Positions 47,709-59,887 of a DNA stretch of 64,000 nucleotides are shown piece after piece. The first letter of the stretch is position 1. Each line of letters opens with the position of its first letter. The stretch is from Celoporthe dispersa (taxonomy: Eukaryota; Ascomycota; Sordariomycetes; Diaporthales; Cryphonectriaceae). A program made the position numbers and the translations under genes. Below the pieces are notes generated by a model. That model made no database searches and had not been told where the DNA came from. It saw only the letters and a program-made list of their open reading frames with translations. The stretch is taken from NCBI GenBank assembly GCA_016584495.1, contig WAID01000003.1:1860001-1924000 (forward strand). The letters run 5' to 3'.

Positions 47709-49538
47709 TGTCTGATGCGTGCTACCGGATGGTGTGTCGCATGATGGACGATGGAATGAAATGAAGAGGGAGAAAGAGAGACAGAGAGAGAGAGAGTTAG
47801 ATTTGTGCGTGTTAGTATGTGTAAGAGAATTCCTCCTATGAGGAGGAGGGAAGAGGAATGTTGTGTGTCAAGGGAACTAAATTAGAAAAGAGAGGAAGTG
47901 TGTTTTCAGCAAGAGACAAGGACCGATGATGACGATGGGAGGTTCTCTGGATCAGGTTGGTTTTGGTTTGGTCTTGGGGGGGGGGGGGAGACGGCGCACC
48001 GGCTGGAGAGGATCCCTCCCGCCAGCTAATACTGTACTTCCACTGTTCTCTGCGTAGTACACGGTACTACCATCGCACTATTGTGGTATAGTACAGCTAT
48101 TACAGGTCGGGACGCCCAGGCCACCAGGCAGTAGCCCCAGTTGGCAGCGAACAAGGGGGAAGAAGAAAATGCCCACTTCCCACGGCCGTGCCGCTGCAAG
48201 AACACCTGGTGGGAGGATGAGGATCCCTTGTTGTCAAGCCTTCCTCCTCTATCCTCGCGTCCCATCATTCTCTTCGGTCTAGGCAAGCTGCCTATCCCAA
48301 TGTAGAGAGACACACGACCAAGAGGGAATTGTTAATCGAGTCCAGATCCATCCCGTTAGTACAAGTACTACAGTAGCAACCATCTGCCATGGTACTTGAA
48401 GATCCATCCCGAGGACTAGGCAAAAGTTAAATCTCCACCAAGCACCACCTGCATGGGAGAGAGGGAGGGAGAGAGGCAGCTGCAGATCCACTCCACTGCT
48501 GGGGATGATGGCCATATATCATACTACTATGGTAGTGTGTGTGCACTTTCCTAAAAACCCATCTCGAGCCAAGGGACCACACCCTACGTCATTATACATG
48601 AAATCTGCCTCTTTTCTACCAATAGACAACACATATTCAGATGCTTACATACAGTAATGTTTATGCTCAAGTGAGTGAGAGAGAGGAATTGACTTGTCAC
48701 CCAGCCGATGAGAGTAGGGCGCAATTATACATTCCACGGCAAATAGCCTCACCCTTGAAAAAAAAAAAAGAAAGAAAGAAAGAAAGAAAGAAAAAAGAGA
48801 GGAGAGAGGGGGGGAGGGGGGAGAAGAGAAGAAGAACGGAAGCGGGGCTTACGACTCCATTATTCACTAACTACTACCATCACAGACACACACACACACA
48901 CGCACACACATACACACATGCTAATAAACGAAGCAGCGCCAACGGTTCCGGCCAATTCCAGGCGCGCCGGAAGTCTGGAAACATGGGCCCAGCCAGGGTG
49001 CCTCGCGAATGGGATCATCCTTGATATCCCCAGCGGGCCCTAATGCGTTGTTATTTTAATCTCCCTGTTATGTTATTCTTTGGAAGGAAGAAAAAGGAAG
49101 AGAAGAAGAAAAAAAAACATAGAGAGGGGGGAGGGAGATGACAGACACCTACAGGGGAAGGGGGAAACGGGAGTGAGGGGAGGAGGGACAGACAGCGCCC
49201 TCATAATCTCGTCTCTCATCCTACTTTGAATATCACAGACCGAGACATCGATTGTCTGACGACGGCTCGTCCCATCCCTCGATCTACAGCCGAGTACTGT
49301 GTAATATCGCCAGGAGACCAATAGCCATGCATACGTCATAGCTCATCCAGACGTCTCCCAAAGAACTGGTTGGTCATAGGTGGGCGAGCTCAGCCATCAA
49401 GTCACATCGACGAGACAGACATGAGGAGAGCATCACAATCTTAGAACCCAAGAGACATGACGGGCACAGACACCAGAGAAGCAGTCAGCCTTAGGAATAT
49501 CGTCAATTTTACGGGGAGGACATCTAGTCTAACAATAG
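47709..49538. other. Intergenic region, 5' of the large gene
   Basis: 1.8 kb with GA-rich leader-like sequence (47765-47910), a 12-G run near 47977-47988, a (GAAA)n tract at 48756-48796 and (CA)n at 48885-48908. No supported coding sequence. Confidence 0.5.
48756..48796. repeat. (GAAA)n repeat
   Basis: An A12 run followed by about seven GAAA units and a purine tail. Confidence 0.85.
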
Positions 49539-49539
49539 T

Positions 49540-49860
49540 CTTGGTCCGTGTCAAAATGATACCATAGGCCCTGCGGAGTTGGACATGTCCTCCTGTGGTT
49601 AGTTAGCCATCCACTCGGCTGAGTGAACATACCATTCATCACTATTGCCAGCCAGGCATGCCAAAATTCCCCCTTCGTCACTCAGATTTTTGGTCTTGGT
49701 CCGTCTCAAATGATAGCACAGGCCCTGCGGAAGAAGATGCCCTCCTGCTTAGCTGGCCATCCACTCGGCTGAGTGAACATGCCATTACCATTGCCAGCCA
49801 GGCATGCCAAAGACTTCTCCTTCGTCCTCCAGATTCTTGGTTCCTGTTGCCTCAAAATGA
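49540..49860. repeat. Tandem duplication, unit about 141-155 bp
   Basis: CTTGGTCCGT starts at 49540 and again at 49695, each followed by CAGGCC(C)TGCGGA-like sequence, CCATCCACTCGGCTGAGTGA and GCCAGCCAGGCATGCCAAA. A third, partial start (CTTGGTTCCTGTTGCCTC) lies at 49836. The copies differ by substitutions and small gaps. The array lies just beyond the 3' end of the next minus-strand gene. Confidence 0.8.
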
Positions 49861-49961
49861 CCACCTCCCATGCCGATAGTTGTCCCTGTCTCGACCAACC
49901 ATCCATCCACCAGGGGCCTCCACCGACCACCGGCAGACCCGGAATCCTGGGCAAAGACATG

Positions 49962-52095
49962 CTAGCCTCTGCCACGGCCGGCCTCCACACCGGTAGCTCG
50001 AGCTCCGGAAGCTCGGCCGCCCTTGGTGCCACCGTCAGGCTTACGGCCTGTTCCAGTGGTACGGCCTGGTCCGGTCGAGGGACCTGGTACAGCGGCACGA
50101 CCTGGGCCAGTTGAGGGGCCTGGTACGGCGGCACGGCCTGGTACGGCCGCGTGGTTCTTCTCGGACTGTTTGAGCATCGTGGGCTCGGAGTCAAGCTCGT
50201 AGTTTCCCTCCGCCTCGTAATCCTCGTCGTCGAAAGGCTCGCTCTGCGTGCCCTGGCTGTGCGTGGTCACTGTGGGTGGTGCCTGGTGCGCGTCGTTCGC
50301 CTGGTTGTGCAAGTTGTTATGGTTGTTGACCTGGGCCTTGGACGGCGCCTTGGTTTTTCTTGCCCTTGCGGCTTCTAGCCTTGGCCTTCTCCCAGACGCG
50401 ACGTCGCTCTTCCTCTTGCTGGCGGGCCTTTCGGTCCTTGATCTCGTACTGGCGAATGAGCGCATATGGTGGATAGCCGAAGATGAGCTCGTACTCGCAA
50501 AACTCGCAGATCCAATCGTCCTCGTCGTGCTTGTGACCGTGGAGAACGTTCTGACGAGCGGTCTCCTCGCGGCGCTTGCGAGCCTGCTGCTGCAGGTCTC
50601 GGTCGGCACGGCGTCGCTGCTTCCGCTCTTGGGTAGCGGACTCGGACGGCTGGCCCTCCATGCTGCAGTCAGAGGCGGGTTCTTCCTGTGAGGAGACAGC
50701 CGAGCCAGCCGAGCCAGCTGAGGCAGTTGACAGCGTCTTCTGGTGGGACGGGGTGGGACGCGGGTGTGGGTAGCTTCGCACCGGCGAGTCGTACTCGGCA
50801 GGCGCAGACGAAGACACCTTGGGGCCTGCTCCAGGCCAGGACAGAGAAGATCCAGGGACTTGGGAGTCGCAGGTGAAGGTGAACTGGGTAGACGAGGGCG
50901 TAGCCTTGGCGGGTGACTGCTGCTGGAGGAGGCTGGTTGTGTTCTCCTGTCCTCCTGGGACGACGAGCTTCTCTGCGTTGGCGATCGCGTTAGAAATGAT
51001 GCCGGTGCTTTGCGCTTGAGTGCAGAAACTTTGTCAGTGTGGATTCCCACGAGAAAATCCCACGAAAGAAGTTGTTCCCTGGGGAAAGGGGAATAGAGGG
51101 ATGGGGAGAGGTGAGGGAGAAAAGGAGAGAAGAGAGAACCGGGGGCAGGAGAGGGGGGAGAAAAGAGGAGAAGCAGGCAGCTTCGTCCTCGAGGGAGGAA
51201 AGGCCGAGCGAGCACCTGCCTGAGACGACGCGGAGAAGGGGGGGGGGGGGGGGCGTGTCTGGGAAGGAGGGCCTCGGCGCGGGGAGGAAGGTGTTGTCCT
51301 GACTTACCTGGCTGAGGGGACCAGTTCGAGGGGCGGGTCTTGGAACCTCGTCCCAACCAGTTGCCGCTCACCTCCGAGAGGGCCTGCAACGGAGTTCTGC
51401 CACTTCTCACCCTTCCAAACCGGCCGCGACCTGGACCAGATATGTTCTGGCCAGACAGCAGCGAGCTCCCAGACGCGTAGTAGGGAGCAGCAGTCAGGCT
51501 TCCATTCTCGCCAGACTTGTCCTGGGTGACCGCTGAGCTTCCTGGGATAGAGTGAGCATCGTTCAAGCCATGATCGCCCAGGCCATGTGCACCAAGCATC
51601 TCCCCGGCGGTCGGGATCTTTCTCTTCTTCTTATTGTTAGTATTCTCAAAAGACTCGTATCCATCTGCAGAGGAGGTTGCCGAGGGTGGAGGCTGTGGTG
51701 ACTGAACCTGCCTGGCGGGCTCCGGCCGCTGCAGCAGGCGAGCAGGACGGCCCAGGGACTCAGTTGGGGGGCGGGGCACTACTGTGCGTCTCGGCGGCGT
51801 GCCGTCCGAGTCTCCCTCAGTCGAGGCACCCTGTCTGCGAGAGCCCTGGCGGCCCGCCAGCTCAGACTCCCCTACTAGAGCTCGACGACTCCTCCTCCAG
51901 GATGCTGCCCTTCAGACTGCACGGGTATGAGAACAGGGCAGACGCCGACTGGGGGGCAGGTGGGTATTGGATCGAATCGGCGACCTCAGGAGACAGTCGC
52001 TCGCGGAGACGACGCTTCGGCAGCGGCCGAATGGGGCGGTCGGGCCGCTCATTCTCGTTGCTCGCGGAAGCGGTGGTGACACGATCTGGGGCCAT
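49962..52095 (-). CDS. Conserved fungal protein with C-terminal CEFC motif
   Basis: Exons 52095-51308 and 51014-49962 (about 612 aa, intron 293 bp, GTAAGT to CTCAAG). The N-terminus has PLPKRRLRERLSPEVADSI and YPPAP segments, then NKKKRKIPTAG, GRFGRVRSGRTPLQALSE, NWLGRGSKTRPSNW. Near residue 450 comes WICEFCEYELIFGYPPYAL then IRQYEIKDRKARQQEE, a Cys-x2-Cys element and basic helix typical of an uncharacterised ascomycete family. The tail is acidic, then Pro/Gly-rich repeats (AAVPGPSTGPGR). Two frame breaks, each one base too many: four C at 51869-51872 and five T at 50354-50358. The start MAPDRVTTAS was chosen because a branch-like CTAAC and a GGACAG acceptor lie just upstream (about 52115-52145), suggesting an intron in the 5' leader. 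An alternative ATG at 52299 adds a hydrophobic segment. Function unknown. Confidence 0.72.
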
Positions 52096-55000
52096 GTCTT
52101 TGTCGTCGTGGCCAGCCTGTCCAGGGACACAACCACACAAAGTTAGCCCATATCGAAGGATGAGGAACAGAGAGGCAAGTGCACAGGCAACAAGTCCAAT
52201 GTTCTGGAGTGCCAGAGAGATTGAGGACTGCTGCTGATGACCCTCAGATGATGATGGCTGTGCTGCCATATCCGACTCCTCACATGGTTGGAGGGCCATC
52301 TTTGCTGTTCGGTATGCAAAAGATGGTGATGGTGGTGGTGGTGAAGATGGGTAGGGTCAAGGGCAAAGGCACAGTGAATGGGAGGTGATGGGAGCAGCAG
52401 AGAGGTAGCAGATTGCCATGGTATGTGCAAGGTGACGGTGAATTGTTGCGGTGTTGAGCAAACTGACAAAAGAACAGTTGCTGTGGAAATATCTAGGGAT
52501 GTCGACGGCGACAGCAGGGCCAAGGTGTATACTGACCTTTTACAGCCTCAGAACAACTTTCAAGGCCACAAGTTTGCTCCCAGCACACCCAAATACATCA
52601 AAGGTCCAGAGTGCGTGATGGTAAACAGGACTGCTGTCCCTCCTGCTCCCCCTCAGCAGCACTTTGGGGTTGCAGTGCTGATGTGGGTGGTCAAAGCAGA
52701 GTGGTGGATTGCTGTGCACGCGTGTGTATGGTGTTGTTGTGTTGACGTGTTTAAAGTGGTGTCGACGTGGGTGTGGTCTTGGAGGGGAATGAGGGGCAGC
52801 GCTGCGGACAGCTCAGAAGGGATGGAGGTTGACGTTGCAGATGGGCAGCAGCAGGTCTATCTGAGAAGGAAGGTCAGAACAATCCAGAAAGCAGGCGTGA
52901 GGCCCTCACCTGCCCAGGTCAGGGAGGAGCAAGTATGCCATGCTTGACAAGCGCGAGGAAGGGAGTAGGGGGAGCTCCAGGTTGCCCCTCCCCCTCCTGC
53001 CCTGCCCAGAGAGCATCATTCCAAACTGGCCCAGGGAAAGAGTCATTGGCACCCGACCATGGGCAATGGCCTGTGGGAAACACAGAGGGGCAGGCAGGCA
53101 TCTCTTGGCCCTTGGGAAAGCAGATGCAAGTGCTGAGGACAATAAGAACGGGTTCAGCTGACCTTTGTTGTACTCGACCTCTGCCTCGAGGAGGATCCGC
53201 TTCTGCTGGTGGGTAGAAGCAGCTGCTCTGCAGGGCAAGAATCAGAGGCTGCGGAGACCCCAAGATTGGAGTTCTCGAGAGGCTGTAAGATGGGTCAATT
53301 GCGGTCAGGCGCTTGCAATAGAGGTAGTACCTCTGGGTATCAAAAATCACAAAGGGGTCAGGTCGTCGGTGGAGGGGGAAGAGGTGGTGTCTGTAGAGAT
53401 GGGAATGGTGAGAGTGGTGGTGTCGTTGAGTAAGGAAGTCCGGTAGTGGTTCCCAAATGCTTGGTCAGGCAGGGTGCGCTACACACGAAATAACGGCTCA
53501 AGGACAAATGGGGGACCCGTGCCAGGACAAGCTAGATGCAGGCAGTTACATAAGCACAGCAGATGGGGGTGATGGGATGGGACAGGGGATGCGGGTGGTC
53601 ATCATGGGAATTGGTGAATCGAGACTCAGGCCCCTGGCCTGCACCTGGTCTTTCCCACCCCGCCGCCTGAGCACCACTACCACTACTACCAGGACTGCAT
53701 ACCTAAGTAGTAATATCCAGGCTCCCCTCCTCACCCTTGAGTAGAAGAAGCCAGCAGGAAAGAACAGGTGGCTGCGCAGAGGAAGGCAAAGACTATGTCT
53801 TGTTGTGTCCCTAAGCAGTAACGTAACAAATAATACAATAGCTTTGTGTTTCTTTCCCTCTCTGCAGCAACTTCATAGTCAGGACCTAGAGACCTTTGGA
53901 CAGAGGACATTCGGCTAGAGGGTGCTAAAACTGAACCCCATCACCCACTGCCTACTCTTTGTGTCCAGTGCTGCTGGGGCTCCGGCAGCCCTCTACAGCT
54001 GGCCCCTCAATTTTGTCATCATCAACCACCCTGGGCTCCCTTTCTACTAATGTACCTCCAGGGCTCCCTTTTCTGGGGCCAGAATATGTTTTGAGGACTC
54101 AGCCGGATTTCCCATGCCAGCACAGGTCCCAGCTGTCTTTTATCCCTCTTCCTCCCTCTTGACTCTGGAACACATTCATCACCTCCTCGAGCCTCTGATC
54201 CCATCAATACCACATACACCCCCCGAGTTCTGGCATCGAGTCATCGAGACAGATCTGCACAAGTTATATCAGACATGCCCTGGCATGATCTTCACTCTTT
54301 CTCCTCTTTAAATCACAATGTCAACCTCAACAAGATGTCCGTCTCCTGGGCTGGTTGTGCCAGTGTGCTGGGCAGCCAGCTCAAGGCCACGCACGCTGCT
54401 GGGTAGTCCTGCTATCCAGATACCTTCAAAACCACCCCAAGATACGCCATTTCACAAGTCCATCCCTATCACCTAGCCTCCCAGCAGCCTGTGCCCCCTC
54501 CCACACAGCACACACATGCCCTGAACAGAACCCAGTATAGCGGCAGCCCTCGGTGAGCAGCAGGCAACAGGCAAACATGGCTGGCTGAACCCCTCCCTCT
54601 TCTTCTTTGCCCCCTCCCCGCCTCACTCCCTCCCCCCTCATCATACTTTGGTACCATGGCAGGTAGCATTACATAGTATGTACTAACTAAGTTAACTAAC
54701 TACCCTTGTGCTCTTCACTGTTCACCCCATCTGCTACTGTGCAGTGCAGCGAATCGAACCATCCCTGTTCTGTTCTGGGGGTCCTCCACTTCTTTTTCCA
54801 ACCCGGCACATTGGATTGAGCGCCGATGCGACCTGAGAGCTGCTCTCCGCCGGTTGTTGCTAAGCAGGCAAAGAAGCATTGGTTTTTTGGCTCTGACCTC
54901 TGATTTTCCCACTCGTCCGCCCTTCTTCTCACACAACAGTCGCGCCACTGCAGCTCTACGCCTCCTTTCCCTCGACCTGTTTCTCCTGTCCAGCTGTCAG

Positions 55001-55421
55001 CACAGTTGACTCTATCTAGTCTTTGTCGAGGCGACATTCCGTCATGGTGACTTAAAAAGGCAGTCTTGCACCAGAGCAGCAAACCTCCTCCGCCCCATCC
55101 ATCCTCCCGTGTCTCGGTCTAGAATCGACGTTCCCAACCTGCCCACCAAACCCTCGACCGCCGTCCCGCCCTGCCGACCCCCCCTCCTACGGCCGTCCCT
55201 CGCGTCTGCTGCTGCTCTCAGTCCCCTGGAGCTGACCCGACCCGACCAAACCCCTCCCCCTTCTCCCGCCGACGCGCCTGGCTGCTCTCGCCCTGGAGAG
55301 AACAAGCCGCCCTCTAGCGTGTCGCATCCTCACCTCCCTCCCCTCCCGCCCACCTGCGTCTCGTCTCTCTCTCTCTCTTCCTCCTCCTCCCTTCCCCCCC
55401 TCCTAGCCCTCGCGGCGAGAC
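52096..55421. other. Divergent intergenic region
   Basis: 3.3 kb between the CEFC gene (-) and the PHD gene (+). It may include a 5' leader intron of the CEFC gene (about 52118-52284). The 350 bases before 55422 are CT/CCTCC-rich, like a fungal leader. Short open frames between show no recognisable protein. Confidence 0.5.
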
Positions 55422-57574
55422 ATGGCAGGAAACTCTCCACCACGACGAAGCTCACGTGCCAGAACGGTTCAGTCACAATCCACGTCCCTGTCACAACACT
55501 CGTCTGCAACCTCCAGCCTGTCTGGTCGTCCAGAGCGGGCTACCAGATCACTGAACAAGGCGGCCTCGCCCCAAAAGTCCACCCCCAGCCTCTCTGACGA
55601 GCCACCCGAGGAGTCTGTCGCCAGCACAGACGACATCCCTACACGACGCCGGCGCACCCGTGCCCAAGAAAACGAGGAAGGACGCGACAGGGCCCCCTCC
55701 AATCATACCACCATCGAGATGGCCGGCGACCCTGACGAGATCCAGGAGGACGACGAGGCCGTGCGCTGCATCTGCGGCTTCGACGACTACCCAGGTGCTC
55801 CGCCTACCCACGATGACAAGAAACATACTTCAAAAGATTCAATTGACGTCGGGCCCGTCCTGCCGTCCGAGATTGCAGACGACGTGGCCGGCTTCTTCGT
55901 ACAATGTGACGTCTGCAAGATTTGGCAACATGGCGCCTGTGTCGGCATCATGAGCGAAGAGGCAAGCCCTGACGAGTATTTCTGCGAGGAGTGTCGCAAG
56001 GATCTTCACAGGATACACATGGCCAGCAATGGGTGAGTTTACGGCTGCCTCCTCAATACCCCTCAATCTTCTGTCTCCCTCTCCCGCCGTGGCGTTCTCG
56101 GTCGCCGTGTCGCTCCCCTGGCCTGCCCTCCTCTCGTTACCCACTGCTCAATGGCCTCCAAATCAAATTGCCAAATGACACAAAATTCACGTCCGTGCCG
56201 ACAATGCTGACACGATCGCGCGCAGACAAAAATACTCAACCTACCTGCCACTCGTCCGCCGAAAGTCGACCACGCGCTCCCGATCACCCAAGCATCATGA
56301 CACAAAAGACTCTAGAGAGACCAGGAGCGGCCGCCAGTCCTCGTTGACTCAGGCGTCCAAGAGGCGGTCTACCATGAACAGCAGAGATGCGGCTTACGAT
56401 GAGGAAGAAGAGCTGCGCCGGGCCATTGAGGCGAGCAAAGAGGAGACCGTTCATGAGAGTACCGAGAGCAGTCAGCGGCGAACAAAGCGAGGTCGCAGCG
56501 ACAGCGAAGAGTACGTCGGCCTCCATCCCGGTCGGGAATTCTGTCATGCGTAGCTGACAAGTCGACAGGAAACCAGAGAGCGCCAAGAGGCAGAGGACCA
56601 AGTCCAAATCGCCTTCCCCGCTAGAACATGACAACGATCTGGAGTTGGCTGGTGACGACTCAGAAGAAGCCCTCCAGCACAGAAATGGATCCAAGAAGTC
56701 CCGGAGCGGGCTCTCGCGAACCCAGAGCAACCAGAAGGAGAGGTCAGAAAGAGAAGAGCGCGAGCGCCAGAGAGCAGAGGCGGCCAAGAAGCGCAGTGGT
56801 CGGGCAGAGCGCCGGCGAGCTGACGGTAGCACACCCGCGTCTACGATCCTTGTGAAGGGGCTGGAAACTCAAGTGGATACAGATTCAGACCCTTCAGAGG
56901 AGTTGCCACTGGCACTGCGGGCGGCAGCACATCGGTCGGCGGCCGAGAGGGCCACAGCAGCGGGGGCCACGGCGGAGAGCAAGGCCGAGGCCGCTCGATC
57001 GGCCCCAGAGCCTCCCCCCTCGTCCCAACCAGCTCCCGACACTCCTCCCGCGATCGTGACGCCTACCTTGAAATCGAAGCGAACCAAGAAGAAGGGCAGG
57101 AACCAGTACACCAAGGACAGGGAGGCGCGCGAAGAGACGTCTCCTGCACGGTCCCAGTCCCGCGACGTCCAGGGCCACGACGGCGGGCACACGCACCATG
57201 GCAGGTCCGAGGGCTCGTCCAAGTCGCACTCGAGGGCCAAAGGTGGATTCAACACCAAGGTATCCATGACCGACCTAAGGCGGAAGGCACACGCGATGCT
57301 CGATTACATCTCCAGGACCCAGATCGAGATGGCTGGGGAAATTACACCACCCAACGACGAGAGCCGTAGGCCCAGCGACAACACAGCTCCGTCATCGGTG
57401 ACAGAGACAGGGACATCCACAGGCGAGAAACCGTCGTCGTCGTCTCAAACTGCTACGAACGGCGACGCCGGCAGCTCCACGGGCGCACCGAAGGACTTCA
57501 AAGATCTTTCTGCCATGGAGATGATGGACCACCTGACCAGGGACTTGGTCAAGTGGCAGAAGGAGTTTGCTTGA
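55422..57574 (+). CDS. PHD-finger protein, Cti6-like (Rpd3L histone deacetylase complex)
   Basis: Exons 55422-56032, 56226-56510, 56569-57574 (633 aa), all in phase, no frame breaks. A Ser/Arg-rich N-terminus precedes a C4HC3 PHD finger with zinc ligands at Cys116, 118, 152, 155, His160, Cys163, 178, 181 (CICGFDD ... FFVQCDVCKIWQHGACVG ... YFCEECRKD). The insert between the first and second ligand pairs is longer than in most PHD fingers. After it come QKYSTYLPLVRRKS, charged low-complexity and coiled-coil stretches (KERSEREERERQRAEAAKKR), and a conserved C-terminal block with MTDLRRKAHAMLDYISRTQ and MEMMDHLTRDLVKWQKEFA. Yeast Cti6 has this arrangement and reads H3K4 methylation for Rpd3L; the assignment is by architecture. 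Confidence 0.88.
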
Positions 57575-58629
57575 TGAGCCGGTCTTACCTCCTCAACGTC
57601 CTAGGAGACAGAGTGTCTGCCCGCGGACCATGACTCTGACGATCAAGGTGGAAGAAAACATCTGAGGGCAGGTTAATCTTTGCATGGCCGTCGTCAACTG
57701 ACAGTTGAATGGAAAAACGAGCGCACCAGGGCACGTCAACAATTCTTGTGGGGCAAGAGGCTTGCCAGGTCTTGTGCTTCACGACAGTATCATGATTTTA
57801 TTACTACTTCTTTTCTTACGAAGCAACGCTTGGTCTTTTGAGAAACATGGACTTCGCTATTCTTATGGTTTTTTTCTTTCTTTTTTCCTTGGTCCCTCTT
57901 GCGGCAAAAGGGAATGCTGATACCCGAAGGCGGGATGATACTCCGAACCATGGCCTAGGCGTTATGATTAAGGACTTGAGTATGGATTGGGACCTACATT
58001 GTTCTATGGCTGTATTTTGTCGAGTAATGCTTGCAATGAAAAGTATTTGATTATAATTATATCCAAATGATGGTTTCAATCTCATGTCGCCAAATGTGTC
58101 TTTGTGTCGAAACAGGTGGTGTTGGCTGTGAAGAGAGAGTATGAGGTGGGCAGAGAACTTGGCATATAATTATTCACCACAAGGAACAGATCATCCTGAC
58201 CCTTTTAAAGTGATCTAGTCAAGCACTCAAGGCACACCACCATATTGGAGAATTCTTGGGATACATAGGAAAGCAATTTCCACAAGCAGATCATCATTGA
58301 GTGTCAAGGTGCTACTTCTTGGAACTATTCCCATTCCCACACCTCCCCAAGCAATCTCCTCAATTCAGACTTCCATGCTATGCCACAACCTTGACTGTGA
58401 AGATGCAGTGACTGGTCAGAGAAAAAAGGTCCTCAGCTCAGCATATTCCCATGACAGGGACTGAAGGTTCCTGTGCTGGAAGATACTACGCGTCAGTCTA
58501 GTGTTTGTTCCCACTTGCTCTCTCATAGGAGAGTCCATGCCCCTGCCAACAGATAATATAGAGATAGAGATGGATCATCAGATAATTGATAACACAACAT
58601 ACACATAAACACCATTGTCCACCCCTGAA
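57575..58629. other. Convergent 3' region
   Basis: About 1 kb between the PHD gene (+) and the small secreted protein gene (-). AT-richer from 58000 to 58600. Nothing coding is supported. Confidence 0.55.
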
Positions 58630-58866
58630 CTACTCCGAAGCGCAGAAGGGAGTCGGATATCCGGCCGGCCAGACGCAGAGGTACCCGGGCGTGTCGGAGC
58701 AGCTGGCTGCCTCCTCCCAGACACCGTTGCTGCAGACCACGACGAGGGTGAAGTCGTTGCCACAATCGTAGCTGCCGTCAGGGCTGCAGGAGGTGCCGGT
58801 ATCGACCTGGGCGAGGGCGGTGGTGGCCAGGACGGCGAGGCCGGAGAGGACGCGGAAGAATTGCAT
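58630..58866 (-). CDS. Small secreted cysteine-rich protein, candidate effector
   Basis: 78 aa, intronless. A clear signal peptide MQFFRVLSGLAVLATTALA with cleavage likely after Ala19. The mature 59 residues have six cysteines (27, 35, 45, 56, 64, 75), enough for three disulfides, and no known domain that I recognise. A TATAAATA box lies about 125 bases upstream on the same strand. Small secreted Cys-rich proteins in filamentous fungi include effectors of plant or fungal hosts, antimicrobial peptides and surface proteins; nothing here says which. Codon choice and GC fit the neighbouring genes. Confidence 0.82.
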   Translation of the reverse strand: MQFFRVLSGLAVLATTALAQVDTGTSCSPDGSYDCGNDFTLVVVCSNGVWEEAASCSDTPGYLCVWPAGYPTPFCASE

Positions 58867-58989
58867 GGTGAAAACGGGTTGTGAGGGTGGGTTTCTTTGT
58901 TTTCTTGATCGAAGAGAGTACTTATTGCGTGGACGGTGTGATGCTGTTGAGAGATAATATCGAGAGAACGAGAGGAAGGTCTGAGGGCG

Positions 58990-58997
58990 TATTTATA
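58990..58997 (-). promoter_or_regulatory. TATA box of the small secreted protein gene
   Basis: Reads TATAAATA on the minus strand, 124 bases before the ATG at 58866. Confidence 0.55.
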
Positions 58998-59887
58998 CAC
59001 ATCGCTCCAGAGCCCAGTCTCGAGGTCCAGGGACATAGCCTTTCCTTCTCGACGATCGCTGATCCATCATGTGTCTCCTTGATCCCCTCACCCTTGGTTC
59101 TTTTGTGAATAGTCTCTTCTGACCGTAGCAGTTCTCTGCGCTCTCTGTCTCACAGAGGAAATTGATCTGCAATGAAGGTCCGAGGGTGTATGCGAACTGG
59201 ATCATGAGGGAGAGTCTCGTTGTTGAGGATCCGACCAGGCAGGCTATGCAGTCAGCTTAAGACACTCGGCCACGATGATGACTACGTAGACTGTTTGTTA
59301 ATACAAATGTGCGTGTGTCTGTGTGTGGCCTTTTGGATGCGGCGTAATACCGACTTCCGACACTTCCGGAGTGATGCTTTACTTCTGCACAGTCCTGACG
59401 ATCCCGCATCTCATTGGGTGCTCTTTTGGATGACTGTGCAGATATACTGAAGACGATCAGGCTTTGTAAAGTCCCCGAGGGACGAATCGCGTTCCAGGAA
59501 GACTTCCACAGCCTCGAATCCTCAGAGTGTCTAGTTTCTGACATTTATGCCTGCTCAGACTAGGGGCGCGTAGTATATCTGAGTTGTATTACGACGTTCA
59601 AGGGCTTGGAGAAGTGTCTAGGCCATTGAGAAGTCATCTCCACCTGTTAGACTCAGTTTTCAGACACTGAGCTGAGACCTAGTCACACGTGGACCGAGGA
59701 GAGGAGAAGACGGGATACGGCTAGGATGTTACTGTTCCATCGAGGACCAAAAGACCATGCAAATCACCTGTAGTCAGCATAAAACATAAGCAATACAGAG
59801 ACCGTGGCGTCTTTCTACTCCCACTACCAGAAAGCATATGGAACATAGGCCTTGTCTCTTGGCCTCTTTTGGGCAGATTCTTGACGA
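58998..59887. other. Intergenic region
   Basis: Upstream DNA of the secreted-protein gene and 3' side of the short gene above it. No coding sequence is supported, except that a CTGACTACAG acceptor at about 59770-59780 (minus) may end an intron of the short gene. Confidence 0.45.

Noticed and set aside
54745..54775. Possible tRNA B-box (GGTTCGATTC on the minus strand)
   Set aside because: Flanking bases do not form a T-stem or cloverleaf, and no A-box is at the right distance.
57838..58050. Short frame with a signal-peptide-like hydrophobic start
   Set aside because: Hydrophobicity comes from a T-rich tract in the 3' UTR of the PHD gene; no promoter, and the rest looks random.
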